The notes beneath the pieces are model-generated. The model saw nothing but the letters and a program-made list of their open reading frames with translations. It made no database searches and had not been told where the DNA came from. DNA of 64,000 nucleotides from Arthrobacter globiformis (GTDB lineage Bacteria; Actinomycetota; Actinomycetes; Actinomycetales; Micrococcaceae). The stretch covers positions 2,790,001 through 2,854,000 of the forward strand of contig NZ_JAUSZX010000001.1 in NCBI RefSeq assembly GCF_030818015.1, read 5' to 3'. This document shows, one piece after another, positions 20,603 through 30,092 of the stretch. Numbering within the stretch: the first letter of the stretch is position 1; each line of letters opens with the position of its first letter. A program made the position numbers and the translations under genes.

Positions 20603-22249
20603 TTAGCTCTCAGTGGCGGATGCTGCCTTGCTGGCCAGCGACGAAACGATCTCCTGCAGCTGGGCAACGCCCGCTGCGCGGTCGGTGAGGTGCAGGCGCA
20701 GGACAGGCCGGCCGTGCTCGCTGAGTACCTGGGCGTCGCCGGCGGCCTGGGCCGCGATCAGCTCGCCGAAGGTGAACGGACGCTCCGGAATTGCGAGGTC
20801 CTGTGCAGACGCCGCCGTGACCTGCAGGAAAACACCGATGGCGGGGCCGCCCTTGTGGAACTGGCCCGTGGAGTGGAGGAAGCGGGGTCCCCAGCCGAAG
20901 GTGACCGGACGGCCGCTCACTGCGGCGAGCTCGTCCCGCACGCCCTCGAGCTGCGCGTAAGCCAGGCGGTCGAAGTAGGCCTGGACGCTCAGGTAGCCGT
21001 CGCCGCCCAACTGCGCGAGCAACTCCGAAACGGCAGCTGTTGCTGTGGCTTCGGCCCTAGCGGCCTCGCCCAGCCACTCGCCGCCGCGGACCTCGATGGC
21101 TCCGTCGACGAAGCTGGCCGGCGTCGGTTCCGGCTGCGCGTCCAGCAGTCCGCGGGCAGCCACCTTGGCGGCTTCGACGTCGGGCTGGTCAAACGGGTTG
21201 ATGCCCAGGAGGCGTCCGGCCACGGCGGTGGCGAATTCCCACACCATCATCTGCGAGGCGAGGCCGCCGGCAATGGCAACTTCATTCTCGCCGAGTTCGA
21301 CGTCGGCATTCGTGCTGACCAGGCGGACCACCAGGACGTCTTCAGCGCCGGAGGTAACTTCCGGAGCGTTTGGCCCTGCTACCACCGGCAGGATGCCGGT
21401 GCCGAGCTTGCCGGTGGATTCAGCGATGAGCTGTTCGGCCCAGTCAGCGAATCCCACGATGCCGGAGCCGTCCTCCGCGATGACGATCTTGTTGCGCAGC
21501 GGGTTGGTGCCGCCCAGGGCGGCACCCAGGACCAGCCCGATGTTCTCGGGGGCGTCCTCGTTCAGGATCTCGGCAGCTTCCTCTGCCTCATCCAGCAGGG
21601 CCGCGATGTCCACGCCGGCCAGGCCGGAGGGGACCAGCCCGAAGGCCGTCAGGGCCGAGTAGCGGCCGCCCACATTCGGGTCCGCGTTGAAGACCGCACG
21701 GTAGCCGGCATCGCGGGACGCCTTGTCCAGCGGGGAACCGGGATCGGTCACAACGATGATCCTGCTCTTGGCATCGAGGCCGGCTTCGGTGAAGGCGTGC
21801 TCGAAGATCCGGCGCTGCGAATCGGTTTCCAGGGTTGAACCGGACTTCGAGGAAACCACGATCGCGGTTTCCGCGAGACGGTCCGCGAGGGCAGCACCGA
21901 CCTGTTCGGGGTCGGTGCTGTCCAGCACAGTCAGCTCGACGCCAGCGGTGCCGGCGATGACTTCGGGAGCAAGGGAGGACCCGCCCATGCCGCACAGGAC
22001 AATCCGGGTCACCCCCTCGGCCTTCAGGGCATCCCGGAGTTCCAGGATCCCGTCCACCAGGGGCCGGGAGACGGTGGCCGCCTCGACCCAGCCAAGGCGG
22101 ATGGCCGATTCGGCTTCCGCGTCGGGACCCCACAGGGTGTGGTCCTCGGCGAAGATGCGGGTGGCAACGCGGTCTTCCACGAGGGCGGGCAGGTGCTGCT
22201 CAAGAGCCTTCCGGGCGGCACCGGTGGCGTCGTAGCTGAGTGTGCTCAT
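20603..22249 (-). CDS. pgi: Glucose-6-phosphate isomerase
   Basis: Interconverts glucose-6-phosphate and fructose-6-phosphate. The 548-residue protein contains two SIS-type sugar isomerase regions: VLCGMGGSSLAPEVI with VVSSKSGSTLET, and GGRYSALTAFGLVPSGLAGVDI. It looks like the actinobacterial long form found in Arthrobacter rather than the classical E. coli type. It lies between zwf and tal, six bases after tal, so it is part of the pentose phosphate operon and links it to glycolysis. Confidence 0.9.
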   Translation of the reverse strand: MSTLSYDATGAARKALEQHLPALVEDRVATRIFAEDHTLWGPDAEAESAIRLGWVEAATVSRPLVDGILELRDALKAEGVTRIVLCGMGGSSLAPEVIAGTAGVELTVLDSTDPEQVGAALADRLAETAIVVSSKSGSTLETDSQRRIFEHAFTEAGLDAKSRIIVVTDPGSPLDKASRDAGYRAVFNADPNVGGRYSALTAFGLVPSGLAGVDIAALLDEAEEAAEILNEDAPENIGLVLGAALGGTNPLRNKIVIAEDGSGIVGFADWAEQLIAESTGKLGTGILPVVAGPNAPEVTSGAEDVLVVRLVSTNADVELGENEVAIAGGLASQMMVWEFATAVAGRLLGINPFDQPDVEAAKVAARGLLDAQPEPTPASFVDGAIEVRGGEWLGEAARAEATATAAVSELLAQLGGDGYLSVQAYFDRLAYAQLEGVRDELAAVSGRPVTFGWGPRFLHSTGQFHKGGPAIGVFLQVTAASAQDLAIPERPFTFGELIAAQAAGDAQVLSEHGRPVLRLHLTDRAAGVAQLQEIVSSLASKAASATES

Positions 22250-22255
22250 TGTGGA

Positions 22256-23374
22256 CTAGGAAGCCTTCCGTGCAGTGGCGAGGGCGCCTTCGACGTCGGC
22301 CAGGAGTTCCTTCCAGCTGGCAACAAACTTGTCCAGGCCTTCGGATTCCAGCAGGGCGACGACCTCGTTGTAGGAGACGCCGAGGGCGTCGAGGGCGTTG
22401 AGGGTGGCGTTCGCTTCATCGTAGCCGTTGGTGACGGTGTCGCCCGTGACCACGCCGTGGTCGAACGTGGCGTCCAGGGTCTTCTCCGGCATGGTGTTCA
22501 CGACGCCGGGGGCAACGAGCTCGGTGACGTAGAGGGTGTCCGGGTAGGCCGGGTCCTTCACGCCGGTGGAAGCCCACAGCGGGCGCTGCGGCAGGGCGCC
22601 GGCCTCGGCCAGCACAGCCCAGCGTTCCGTGGAGAAGAGCTCCTCGTACACCTGGTAGGCGAGGCGGGCGTTGGCAACGCCGGCCTTGCCCTTGAGTGCC
22701 TTGGCTTCTTCCGTGCCGATCGCATCGAGGCGCTTGTCGATTTCGGTGTCCACGCGGGAGACGAAGAACGACGCAACGGAGTGGATCTTGGACAGGTCAT
22801 GGCCGTTGTCCTTGGCCTGCTCCAGGCCGCTCTGGAAGGCGTTAATGACGGCCCGGTAGCGCTCCAGGGAGAAGATCAGGGTCACGTTGACGCTGATGCC
22901 CTCGGCCAGGGTTGCCGTGATGGCTTCCAGGCCCTCAAGCGTGGCAGGGATCTTGATGTGGACGTTGTCGCGGTTGACCTTCTTGTAGAGGTGCTTCGCT
23001 TCGGCGATGGTGCCGGCGGTGTCCCAGGCGAGGCGGGGGTCCACCTCGATGGAGACGCGGCCGTCAACACCCTTGGTTGCCGCGGCGACCGGGGCGAAGA
23101 GGTCGCAGGCGTCGGCGACGTCCGTCGTCGTGATTTCGAAGATGGTCTCTTCGATGGAGGCGCCGGCAGCGGCCTGGGCCGCGATGGTGGCGTCGTAGTC
23201 CGTGCCCGAGGTGATGGCGGCGTGGAAGATGCTGGGGTTCGTGGTGACACCCACAACGTTCTTCTCTTCGATCAGCTTCTGCAGCGTGCCGGTCTTCAGG
23301 CGGCCGCGGGAGAGGTCGTCGAGCCAGATGGAAACGCCGGCGTCGGAAAGCTGCTGGGTGGGAGTGCTAGTCAT
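22256..23374 (-). CDS. tal: Transaldolase
   Basis: Non-oxidative pentose phosphate enzyme of 372 residues, a TIM barrel forming a Schiff base on the Lys of [11 protein letters not shown]. Other family blocks are [25 protein letters not shown] and [17 protein letters not shown]. The frame is open beyond the start, but the ATG at 23374 has AAGGAG 8 bases upstream and gives the normal N-terminus. It lies 31 bases downstream of tkt. Confidence 0.97.
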   Translation of the reverse strand: MTSTPTQQLSDAGVSIWLDDLSRGRLKTGTLQKLIEEKNVVGVTTNPSIFHAAITSGTDYDATIAAQAAAGASIEETIFEITTTDVADACDLFAPVAAATKGVDGRVSIEVDPRLAWDTAGTIAEAKHLYKKVNRDNVHIKIPATLEGLEAITATLAEGISVNVTLIFSLERYRAVINAFQSGLEQAKDNGHDLSKIHSVASFFVSRVDTEIDKRLDAIGTEEAKALKGKAGVANARLAYQVYEELFSTERWAVLAEAGALPQRPLWASTGVKDPAYPDTLYVTELVAPGVVNTMPEKTLDATFDHGVVTGDTVTNGYDEANATLNALDALGVSYNEVVALLESEGLDKFVASWKELLADVEGALATARKAS

Positions 23375-23405
23375 TTCTAATCTCCTTGAACTGTGGGGGA
23401 GTCTG

Positions 23406-25532
23406 TCAGGACTGGAGTCCGGCGAGGGAATCCTTGGCGGCGGCGGCAACTGCTTCTGCCGTGATGCCGAATTCCTGGAACAGGCGCTTGTAGTCGGCGG
23501 ATGCGCCGTAGTGCTCGAGGCTGATGGAGCGGCCGGCGTCGCCGACGAACTCGCGCCAGCCCTGGGACAGGCCGGCTTCGACGGAGACGCGGGCCTTGAC
23601 CGCTGCGGGCAGGACAGCGTCACGGTAGGCGGCGTCCTGCTTGTTGAACCACTCGACACACGGCATGGACACCACGCGGGTGGCGATGCCTTCGGCCTGG
23701 AGTGCTTCGCGGGCCTGGACAGCCAGCTGGACTTCCGAGCCGGTGCCGATCAGGATGACCTGCGCGTCCACGGTCTTGCCGTCCTTGGAGGCCTCGGCCA
23801 GCACGTAGCCGCCCTTGGCAACGCCTGCGGTCGAACCGAAGGTGTCACCCTCGGCCGCGCCCTCGCCACGCTCGTAGGTGGGGATGTTCTGGCGGGTCAG
23901 GACGATGCCTGCCGGGTTCTCGTGATTCTCCAGCATCGTCTTCCACGCTGCCGCAACCTCGTTGGCGTCGCCCGGGCGGACGACGTCGAGACCCGGGATG
24001 GCACGCAGCGAAGCGAGCTGCTCCACCGGCTGGTGCGTCGGGCCGTCTTCGCCGAGGCCGATGGAGTCATGCGTCCATACGTACAGGGAGGGCACGCCCA
24101 TGAGGGCGCCGAGGCGGATTGCGGGACGCTGGTAGTCGCTGAAGATCAGGAACGTGCCGGAGAACGCGCGGGTGTTGCCGTGCAGGCTGATGCCGTTCAC
24201 GATCGAGGCTGCGGCGTGCTCGCGGATACCGAAGTGCAGGACCCGGCCGTACGGGTTGCCGGACCAGGCGTTGGTCTGCTTGCCCGCAGGAACGAACGAC
24301 GGCGAGCCCTCGATCGTGGTGTTGTTGGACTCGGCGAGGTCGGCCGAGCCGCCCCACAGTTCCGGCATGACCGGGCCGATGGCGTTCAGGACCTTGCCGG
24401 ACGCGGCGCGGGTGGAAACGTCCTTGCCTGCCGGGAAGACCGGCAGGACGCCGTCGAGCTCGGCGGGGAGCTGGCGGGCCTCGACGCGCTCCAGCAGGGC
24501 GGCAGCTTCCGGGTTGGCGGACTGCCAGGCCGAGAAGGACTCTTCCCATTCCTTACGTGCGTGGGCGCCGCGGTCGACGACGCCGCGGGCGTGGGCCAGC
24601 ACGTCCTCGTCCACCTCGAAGGACTTCTCGGGGTCGAAGCCGAGGACGTTCTTCAGTGCTGCCACTTCTTCCGAGCCCAGGGCCGAGCCGTGGATCTTGC
24701 CGGTGTTCTGCTTCTTCGGGGCCGGGTAGCCGATGATGGTGCGCAGCGAGATGATGGACGGCTTGGAGGTTTCCGCCTTGGCCGCCAGCAAAGCCGAGTA
24801 CAGCTCCTGGACGTCTTCGACGTAGTCGCCGGTCTTGGTCCAGTCCACGCGCTGGGTGTGCCAGCCGTAGGCTTCGTAGCGCTTCAGGACGTCTTCAGTG
24901 AAGGCGATGTCAGTGTCGTCTTCGATGGAGATGTGGTTCTCGTCGTAGATGACCACGAGGTTGCCCAGTTCCTGGTGTCCGGCGAGGGAGGACGCCTCGG
25001 AGGTCACGCCTTCCTGGAGGTCGCCGTCGGAAGCGATAACCCAGATGGTGTGGTCGAACGGGCTCTCGCCGGCGGGAGCATCGGCGTCGAACAGGCCGCG
25101 CATGCGGCGCTGGGAGTACGCGAAGCCCACCGAGGAGGCCAGGCCCTGGCCCAGCGGGCCGGTGGTGATTTCCACCCCGGCGGTGTGCTTGTATTCCGGG
25201 TGGCCCGGGGTCAGCGAACCCCACGTGCGCAATGCCTCAAGGTCCTTCAGTTCCAGGCCGTAGCCGGAGAGGAACAGCTGGATGTACAGCGTCAAAGACG
25301 TGTGGCCGGGGGAGAGGACGAAGCGGTCGCGGCCGATCCAGTCCGGGTTCTTCGGGTCATGCCGCATCAGCTTCTGGAACAGAAGGTAAGCGGCCGGAGC
25401 CAGGCTCATCGCCGTGCCGGGGTGGCCGTTGCCCACCTTCTCGACGGCGTCGGCGGCCAGGACGCGCACAGTGTCAACGGCGCGCTGGTCGAGGTCGGTC
25501 CAAGTCAGTTCTTGCTCTTTCAAATGTGCCAC
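23406..25532 (-). CDS. tkt: Transketolase
   Basis: Thiamine-diphosphate enzyme of 708 residues moving two-carbon units in the pentose phosphate pathway. Features are [19 protein letters not shown] at the N-terminus, the thiamine-diphosphate motif from [14 protein letters not shown] to NLVVIYDEN, and the pyrimidine-domain block [14 protein letters not shown] with [17 protein letters not shown] start at 25532. It is the promoter-proximal gene of the tkt-tal-pgi-zwf-opcA-pgl block and is divergent from ctaB. Confidence 0.98.
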   Translation of the reverse strand: MAHLKEQELTWTDLDQRAVDTVRVLAADAVEKVGNGHPGTAMSLAPAAYLLFQKLMRHDPKNPDWIGRDRFVLSPGHTSLTLYIQLFLSGYGLELKDLEALRTWGSLTPGHPEYKHTAGVEITTGPLGQGLASSVGFAYSQRRMRGLFDADAPAGESPFDHTIWVIASDGDLQEGVTSEASSLAGHQELGNLVVIYDENHISIEDDTDIAFTEDVLKRYEAYGWHTQRVDWTKTGDYVEDVQELYSALLAAKAETSKPSIISLRTIIGYPAPKKQNTGKIHGSALGSEEVAALKNVLGFDPEKSFEVDEDVLAHARGVVDRGAHARKEWEESFSAWQSANPEAAALLERVEARQLPAELDGVLPVFPAGKDVSTRAASGKVLNAIGPVMPELWGGSADLAESNNTTIEGSPSFVPAGKQTNAWSGNPYGRVLHFGIREHAAASIVNGISLHGNTRAFSGTFLIFSDYQRPAIRLGALMGVPSLYVWTHDSIGLGEDGPTHQPVEQLASLRAIPGLDVVRPGDANEVAAAWKTMLENHENPAGIVLTRQNIPTYERGEGAAEGDTFGSTAGVAKGGYVLAEASKDGKTVDAQVILIGTGSEVQLAVQAREALQAEGIATRVVSMPCVEWFNKQDAAYRDAVLPAAVKARVSVEAGLSQGWREFVGDAGRSISLEHYGASADYKRLFQEFGITAEAVAAAAKDSLAGLQS

Positions 25533-26038
25533 GTAACCGGGCCCCTCTCTGTGTTAACGGCAAGCGGTAATGACACACAGCGGCAGGGCATAATTGGTGC
25601 CCGCTGCATTTGTGCCTACCAGCCGTTCACCATTGAAACGTTGATCTTCATTCAGTCGCCGGACGGTATGGAATGCGGTTTCTTGCCCGTCTTCCAGTGT
25701 GCGCTGATCTGCAGACAGCTTAGCTCCATTCCACACTTCGAGCGGCCAAAATCTCACCAGTTGGACGCAATTTCTCTTTTGTGAATCATTCGTGCGGTGA
25801 GGCTGCGTTAATGTGATTGAAGCAAGCACGAACGAATCATTTTCAGTGATTTCCCGTCACACACTGATGCCAGCGATCCATGCGGGACCGCGGTATGATA
25901 TCGGGAGGCCACCGGCGGACAGGGCGGGCTCAAGTGCGCACATGACAGCCCGCTACCGCCGTTGAGGGATCGGTCCGGGCCGTGTGTCCAGATGGACTGA
26001 TCAGATAAACAGCCAGACAGAAACAGAGTGACTGCCAC
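25533..26038. promoter_or_regulatory. 506-bp divergent intergenic region, tkt / ctaB, with an inverted repeat
   Basis: No supportable gene lies here. It must hold the promoters for tkt (leftward) and ctaB (rightward). An imperfect inverted repeat of about 14 bases is seen: GAATCATTCGTGC at 25783-25795 against GCACGAACGAATCAT at 25826-25840. Both arms lie in the least GC-rich part of the region, which fits an operator or promoter, but no regulator can be named. Confidence 0.4.
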
Positions 26039-26986
26039 GTGAGCACAACAGATACGCCGCTGACCTCTTCCCGGGTCCACGGAAGAGCCGGACTAGCCCG
26101 CAAGGCCAAGGCGTACCTTGCACTCACCAAGCCCAGGGTCATTGAACTCCTGCTGGTCAGCACCCTGCCCACCATGATTTACGCGCAGCGCGGCTTCCCG
26201 TCCCTCGGCCTCATCATGGCCACTCTCGTGGGCGGCGCGTTCGCTGCCGGCAGCGCCGGTGCGTTCAACTGCTATATCGACCGCGACATCGACAAGCTGA
26301 TGCACCGCACGGAGAAGCGTCCCCTGGTGACCGGTGAGGTCACGCCGCGCGAGGCCCTGATCTTTGCGTGGCTGCTGGGCGCCGCAGCAATCGCCATACT
26401 TTGGTTCGGCGCGAACCCGCTCTCCGCCTGGCTCGGACTCGGCGCCATCGTCTTCTACGTCGTCATCTACACGATGATCCTCAAGCGCCGCACTGCCCAA
26501 AATATCGTCTGGGGCGGCGCCGCCGGCTGTTTCCCGGTGCTGATCGCCTGGTCCGCCGTGACCAACACGGTGGAGTGGCCAGCCGTAGTCCTGTTCATGG
26601 TGATCTTCCTCTGGACACCGCCGCACTACTGGCCGCTATCGATGCGCTACGGCGAGGACTACCGGAACGCCAACGTGCCGATGCTCGGAGCCATCGCCGG
26701 TGCCAAGGTCGTGTCCGTCCAGGTGGTCCTGTACGCCTGGGCCATGGTTGCGTGCTCGCTGCTGATGATCCCGGCGGGCAACGCGGGCTGGGTTTACACT
26801 GTGGTAGCCGTGCTGGCCGGTGCCTGGTTCCTGTATGAGTCCCATGCCCTCTACAACCGGGCCCAGGGCGGGGACCTCTCCGACAAGGGCGCCATGAAGG
26901 TCTTCCACGGCTCCATCAGCTACCTGACGCTCCTCTTCATCGCGCTGGCTGTCGACCCGTTCGTCGGCTCGCCGATCATGGGCTAA
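26039..26986 (+). CDS. ctaB: Protohaem IX farnesyltransferase (haem O synthase)
   Basis: Polytopic membrane prenyltransferase (315 residues, about nine hydrophobic segments) that farnesylates haem B to haem O for cytochrome oxidase. The UbiA-family Asp-rich motif is [20 protein letters not shown], and the second conserved block [25 protein letters not shown] is typical of CtaB. GTG 26039 follows ACGTGAGC with a weak ribosome binding site. Its partner ctaA is convergent, across the repeat-rich gap. Confidence 0.96.
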   Translation: MSTTDTPLTSSRVHGRAGLARKAKAYLALTKPRVIELLLVSTLPTMIYAQRGFPSLGLIMATLVGGAFAAGSAGAFNCYIDRDIDKLMHRTEKRPLVTGEVTPREALIFAWLLGAAAIAILWFGANPLSAWLGLGAIVFYVVIYTMILKRRTAQNIVWGGAAGCFPVLIAWSAVTNTVEWPAVVLFMVIFLWTPPHYWPLSMRYGEDYRNANVPMLGAIAGAKVVSVQVVLYAWAMVACSLLMIPAGNAGWVYTVVAVLAGAWFLYESHALYNRAQGGDLSDKGAMKVFHGSISYLTLLFIALAVDPFVGSPIMG

Positions 26987-27020
26987 CCCACCAGCCAAGA
27001 GCCCTCCAGCAGTCCAGAAG

Positions 27021-27136
27021 CCCCGGACGCCTCCTCAGATCCTGCAGCGTTCCCCCGGACGCTTCCTCAGATCCTTCAGGGTCCCCCTGGACCCTTCCTC
27101 AGATCCTGCGTGTTTCTCGGGACGCTCCCTCTGGTC
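27021..27136 (+). repeat. Left arm: four degenerate 32-nt direct repeats
   Basis: The core CCTCAGATC occurs at 27033, 27065 and 27097, exactly 32 bases apart, within longer similar units (GGACGCYTCCTCAGATCC). A weaker fourth unit (CCTCTGGTC) sits at 27128. No unique spacers of uniform length and no cas genes are present, so this is not CRISPR. The right arm beyond the terminator carries the same motif inverted. Confidence 0.75.
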
Positions 27137-27149
27137 TTGCCGAATGCGG

Positions 27150-27182
27150 AAACGCCCCTTCACTTGATGTGAAGGGGCGTTT
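27150..27182. terminator. Bidirectional terminator between ctaB and ctaA
   Basis: A 14-bp perfect stem (AAACGCCCCTTCAC and complement) with loop TTGAT, flanked by A-rich and T-rich ends so that it would work on both strands. It serves the convergent ctaB and ctaA genes. A second small palindrome, TTGGCCGC-AA-GCGGCCAA, follows at 27186-27203. Confidence 0.9.
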
Positions 27183-27204
27183 TCCTTGGCCGCAAGCGGC
27201 CAAA

Positions 27205-27292
27205 CCTGCGGGAGCGTCCGGGATGAGGCGACGAAATCTGAGAGAGCGTCGGAAATGAAGCGACGGGACCTGAGGAAGCGTTGGTCCTGAGT
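27205..27292 (-). repeat. Right arm: three 32-nt repeats, inverted relative to the left arm
   Basis: CCTGCGGGAGCGT (27205), TCTGAGAGAGCGT (27237) and CCTGAGGAAGCGT (27269) are spaced exactly 32 bases apart. Their complement (ACGCTTCCTCAGG) is the motif of the left arm, so the whole gap is a large symmetric element centred on the terminator and ending 9 bases before the ctaA stop codon. Confidence 0.75.
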
Positions 27293-27300
27293 GAGCGCCG

Positions 27301-28245
27301 CTACCCGACGGGGCTGGAGCGGGCGATGTCGGCGGCGTTGGTTGCCGCGGCCATCAGCAGGGCCGCACCCAGCATGTGCGCGCCCACGAGGAGCGCCGGA
27401 ATGCCGTTGTAGTACTGCGTGAAGCCAATGATGGCCTGGAGCACGGTGACGCCGAGCAGCATCAGCACGGCCGTCCGGAACGTCCCCGAAATGCCGCGCC
27501 GGAACACAAAGTACACGGCGAGCAGCGTCCCGGCGGTGACAAGGTAGGCGGGGACGGCATGGATGTGCGAGAACAGGTCCCAGTCCAGGTCGTTGCGCGG
27601 CGCATTGGCGTCACCCGCGTGCGGCCCGGCGCCGGTAACCACGACGCCCAGCATGACGGCGATCGCGGAGAAGAGCGCGACGGCGGTCATCACCGGCCGC
27701 ACGACCCCCGGCAGTGAGGTGAGCGGCAGCGTCCGGAACTGGCCCGTCCTTCCGTAGGCCCGGTTGACCAGCAGCGTGGCGAAAACCACCAGGGCCATGG
27801 ACACCAGGAAGTGCAGGCCAACCACCCACGGGTTCAGTTGGGTGAGCACGGTGATGCCGCCAATGATTGCCTGCGCCGGGATGCTCGCCAGCAGCCCCAA
27901 GGCCAGCAGGAACAGGTCCTTGCGCTCCTTGCGCAGGTTCCACAGGTAGACCAGCATGAGCGCTGCGACGGCGGCCAGGGCGAACGTCAGGAGACGGTTG
28001 CCGAACTCGATGAAGCCGTGGATGCCCATCTCGGGGGTGTTCACCAGGGAATTGTTCGTGCACCTGGGCCAGGTGGGGCAGCCCAGGCCCGAGGCGGTCA
28101 GCCGGACGGCGCCGCCGGTGACCACCAGGACCGTCTGTCCGATCAGGGACAGCACGGCTAGGCGGCGGACGGTCGAATCGACGGTGACGGGCAGCCTCGA
28201 TGCCAGGCGGCCGACGAACTGGGGGAAGCGCGGAGCCGTGCTCAC
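27301..28245 (-). CDS. ctaA: Haem A synthase (COX15/CtaA family)
   Basis: Membrane enzyme of 314 residues with about eight hydrophobic segments that oxidises haem O to haem A. Recognisable blocks are GGAVRLTASGLGCPTWPRC, the His-containing helices HGFIEFGNRLLTF and GLHFLVSMALVV, then HIHAVPAYLVTAG and GAHMLGAALLM. GTG start at 28245. It is followed upstream on the same strand by an ABC exporter pair, the same arrangement known next to sufR in mycobacteria. Confidence 0.94.
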   Translation of the reverse strand: MSTAPRFPQFVGRLASRLPVTVDSTVRRLAVLSLIGQTVLVVTGGAVRLTASGLGCPTWPRCTNNSLVNTPEMGIHGFIEFGNRLLTFALAAVAALMLVYLWNLRKERKDLFLLALGLLASIPAQAIIGGITVLTQLNPWVVGLHFLVSMALVVFATLLVNRAYGRTGQFRTLPLTSLPGVVRPVMTAVALFSAIAVMLGVVVTGAGPHAGDANAPRNDLDWDLFSHIHAVPAYLVTAGTLLAVYFVFRRGISGTFRTAVLMLLGVTVLQAIIGFTQYYNGIPALLVGAHMLGAALLMAAATNAADIARSSPVG

Positions 28246-28252
28246 TTTATTC

Positions 28253-29011
28253 TCAATTCCATTTGAACCAGCGGATGGCTGCTGCGCCGGCGAGAACCGT
28301 CCACATCAGCAGGACAAGGACAGCGTTGCCGTTCACGGCGCCATGCAGGAACGCGTCGCGCAGGCCTTCGCCGAGGGACCCGGACGGCAGCAGGTGGACG
28401 GTGTTCTGGGCAAGTTCCGGCAGCCGCTGCATGGGGATCACGATGCCGCCCAGGGCGCCGAGGAGGATCCACAGCAGGTTCGTGATGGCCAGCGTGGCCT
28501 CGGGCCGGACGGTGCCGGCCACCAGCAGGCCCAGGGCGGTGAATGCGGCCGCGCCCAGGATAAGCAGGCCCAGACCGGGCAGCACGCCCAGCGGATTTGG
28601 CCGCCATCCGAGGGGGAAAGCGACGGCGGCGACGATGGCCATCTGGATCACCAGGACGGCCAGGACCGCGAGGATCTTCCCAGCGATGAGGCCGGTCCGT
28701 CCCAGCGGTGTGGTGGACAGGAACCGCAGCACGCCGTACCGGCGGTCGAAGCCGGTCGCGATGCCCTGACCGGTGAACGCAGTGGACATGGCGCAGAGCG
28801 CGAGGATGCCGGGGACGGCAACATTGACCCGGCTGTCCCCGATGCCGTCGAGCAGCGGGGTGACTGTCAGTCCGATCAGGGCAAGCAGCGGCAGGACCAC
28901 GGCCAGGATCAGCTGTTCGCCGTTCCGGAGCATTGTGGTGGCCTCATATTTGCCCTGCAGCAGGATCCGGCGGAGCAGGGGAGCAGGTGCGCTGCCCGTG
29001 GCTGTCGTCAT
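28253..29011 (-). CDS. ABC-2 type transporter permease
   Basis: Integral membrane protein of 252 residues with about six hydrophobic segments and the ABC-2 pattern (KYEATTMLRNGEQLILAVVLPLLALIGL ... TGQGIATGFDRRYGVLRFLSTTPLGR). It pairs with the ATPase encoded immediately upstream, whose stop overlaps its ATG by four bases. Homologous genes sit next to ctaA and sufR in mycobacteria, but the substrate is unknown. Confidence 0.92.
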   Translation of the reverse strand: MTTATGSAPAPLLRRILLQGKYEATTMLRNGEQLILAVVLPLLALIGLTVTPLLDGIGDSRVNVAVPGILALCAMSTAFTGQGIATGFDRRYGVLRFLSTTPLGRTGLIAGKILAVLAVLVIQMAIVAAVAFPLGWRPNPLGVLPGLGLLILGAAAFTALGLLVAGTVRPEATLAITNLLWILLGALGGIVIPMQRLPELAQNTVHLLPSGSLGEGLRDAFLHGAVNGNAVLVLLMWTVLAGAAAIRWFKWN

Positions 29012-29976
29012 CGGATTTCCCTTCCGGAAATGTCAAGGAATACATCTTCGAGGCTCCGGGCCTCCATGCTCAGCGAGCCAGGCATGATGCCGTGATGTGC
29101 CCACCAGGCCGTCAGCGCGGCGAGGTCCTCGGGGGTCAGCGCGCCGGTGGCCGTGTAGCTCCCGGAACGCGTCTCGCGGATCTCGACCTCGGCAGGCAAC
29201 ACGCCGGTGAAGTCCAGCCCCGGCAGTGCCTCGAAGTGCAGCGTCCGGACGTGGTCCCTGTGGGGCGTCTCCGGCATGTTGTGCTGGAGCAGCTGGGCCA
29301 CGGTGCCCTCCGCAACATTCCTGCCGGCGTCGATGATGTAAACGTAGTCGGCCAGGCGCTGCGCATCATCCATGAGATGGGTTGTGAGGATGATCCCCAT
29401 CCCGCTGTCCCGGAGTTCGGTGATCAGTTCGAAGACCAGCTGGCGGGATTGCGGGTCCAGCCCGGCGCTCGGTTCGTCCAGGAACAGGACCTCGGGGTTG
29501 CCGATCAGGGCGGCGGCGAGGGCCAGCCGCTGCTTCTGTCCGCCGGACAGCCTGCGGACATTGGTCCGGCTGAAGGTGTCGATGCCCAGCCGCTGCACCA
29601 GCTCATCCAGGGGCCTGGGATTGCGGTACATACCGGCAATGTGGCGGAGCAGGGGAATGGGACGGGCCGACGGCGGGAGGCCGCCGTCCTGAAGCATGAC
29701 GCCGACGCGGGCGCGCAGTTCTGCACCGGCGGTGCCGGGATCGGCGCCGAGCAGCGTAATAGTTCCGCCCGTGCGCTTCTGGAGCCCTTGGGCGCATTCG
29801 ATGGTGGTAGTCTTGCCGGCACCGTTGGCTCCGAGCAGCGCCGTCACCTCGCCGCGGCCGGCGACGAGTGAGACGTCGCTCACCACCCTGAGCATCTTGC
29901 CATCGAGGGTGGAGAGTGGACCGACGTCCTTGATGAGCCCGTCGATGGTCAATACGGGGGATTTGGGGGATCGCAC
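29008..29976 (-). CDS. ABC transporter ATP-binding protein
   Basis: Nucleotide-binding subunit of 322 residues with Walker A GANGAGKTT, signature RRLSGGQKQRLALA, Walker B VLFLDEPSAGLD and switch His in LTTHLMDDA. The C-terminal extension of about 90 residues is typical of drug or antibiotic-type ABC-2 ATPases. GTG start at 29976. Divergent from sufR, it shares a 116-bp promoter region with it. Confidence 0.94.
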   Translation of the reverse strand: MRSPKSPVLTIDGLIKDVGPLSTLDGKMLRVVSDVSLVAGRGEVTALLGANGAGKTTTIECAQGLQKRTGGTITLLGADPGTAGAELRARVGVMLQDGGLPPSARPIPLLRHIAGMYRNPRPLDELVQRLGIDTFSRTNVRRLSGGQKQRLALAAALIGNPEVLFLDEPSAGLDPQSRQLVFELITELRDSGMGIILTTHLMDDAQRLADYVYIIDAGRNVAEGTVAQLLQHNMPETPHRDHVRTLHFEALPGLDFTGVLPAEVEIRETRSGSYTATGALTPEDLAALTAWWAHHGIMPGSLSMEARSLEDVFLDISGREIR

Positions 29977-30058
29977 CCCAGTATTCTACGTGAAGTAGTA
30001 CTGTCACCGGTGAGCGGGGGTGCCGGGCGCAGGTCAGCCTTGCCTTACTGGAACGCCG

Positions 30059-30084
30059 CAACAAATTACGACATGATTGTGTTG
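30059..30084. promoter_or_regulatory. Candidate SufR operator
   Basis: An inverted repeat CAACA-N16-TGTTG lies directly before the sufR start in an AT-rich stretch. Cyanobacterial SufR binds CAAC-N6-GTTG palindromes, so the half sites agree but the spacing does not. Position over the sufR promoter fits autorepression; this remains an inference. Confidence 0.35.
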
Positions 30085-30092
30085 TGTATTCC

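Noticed and set aside
27021..27292. Possible CRISPR array (regular 32-nt spacing)
   Set aside because: The whole 32-nt unit is repeated with drift, with no distinct spacers; the two arms are inverted and no cas gene is near.
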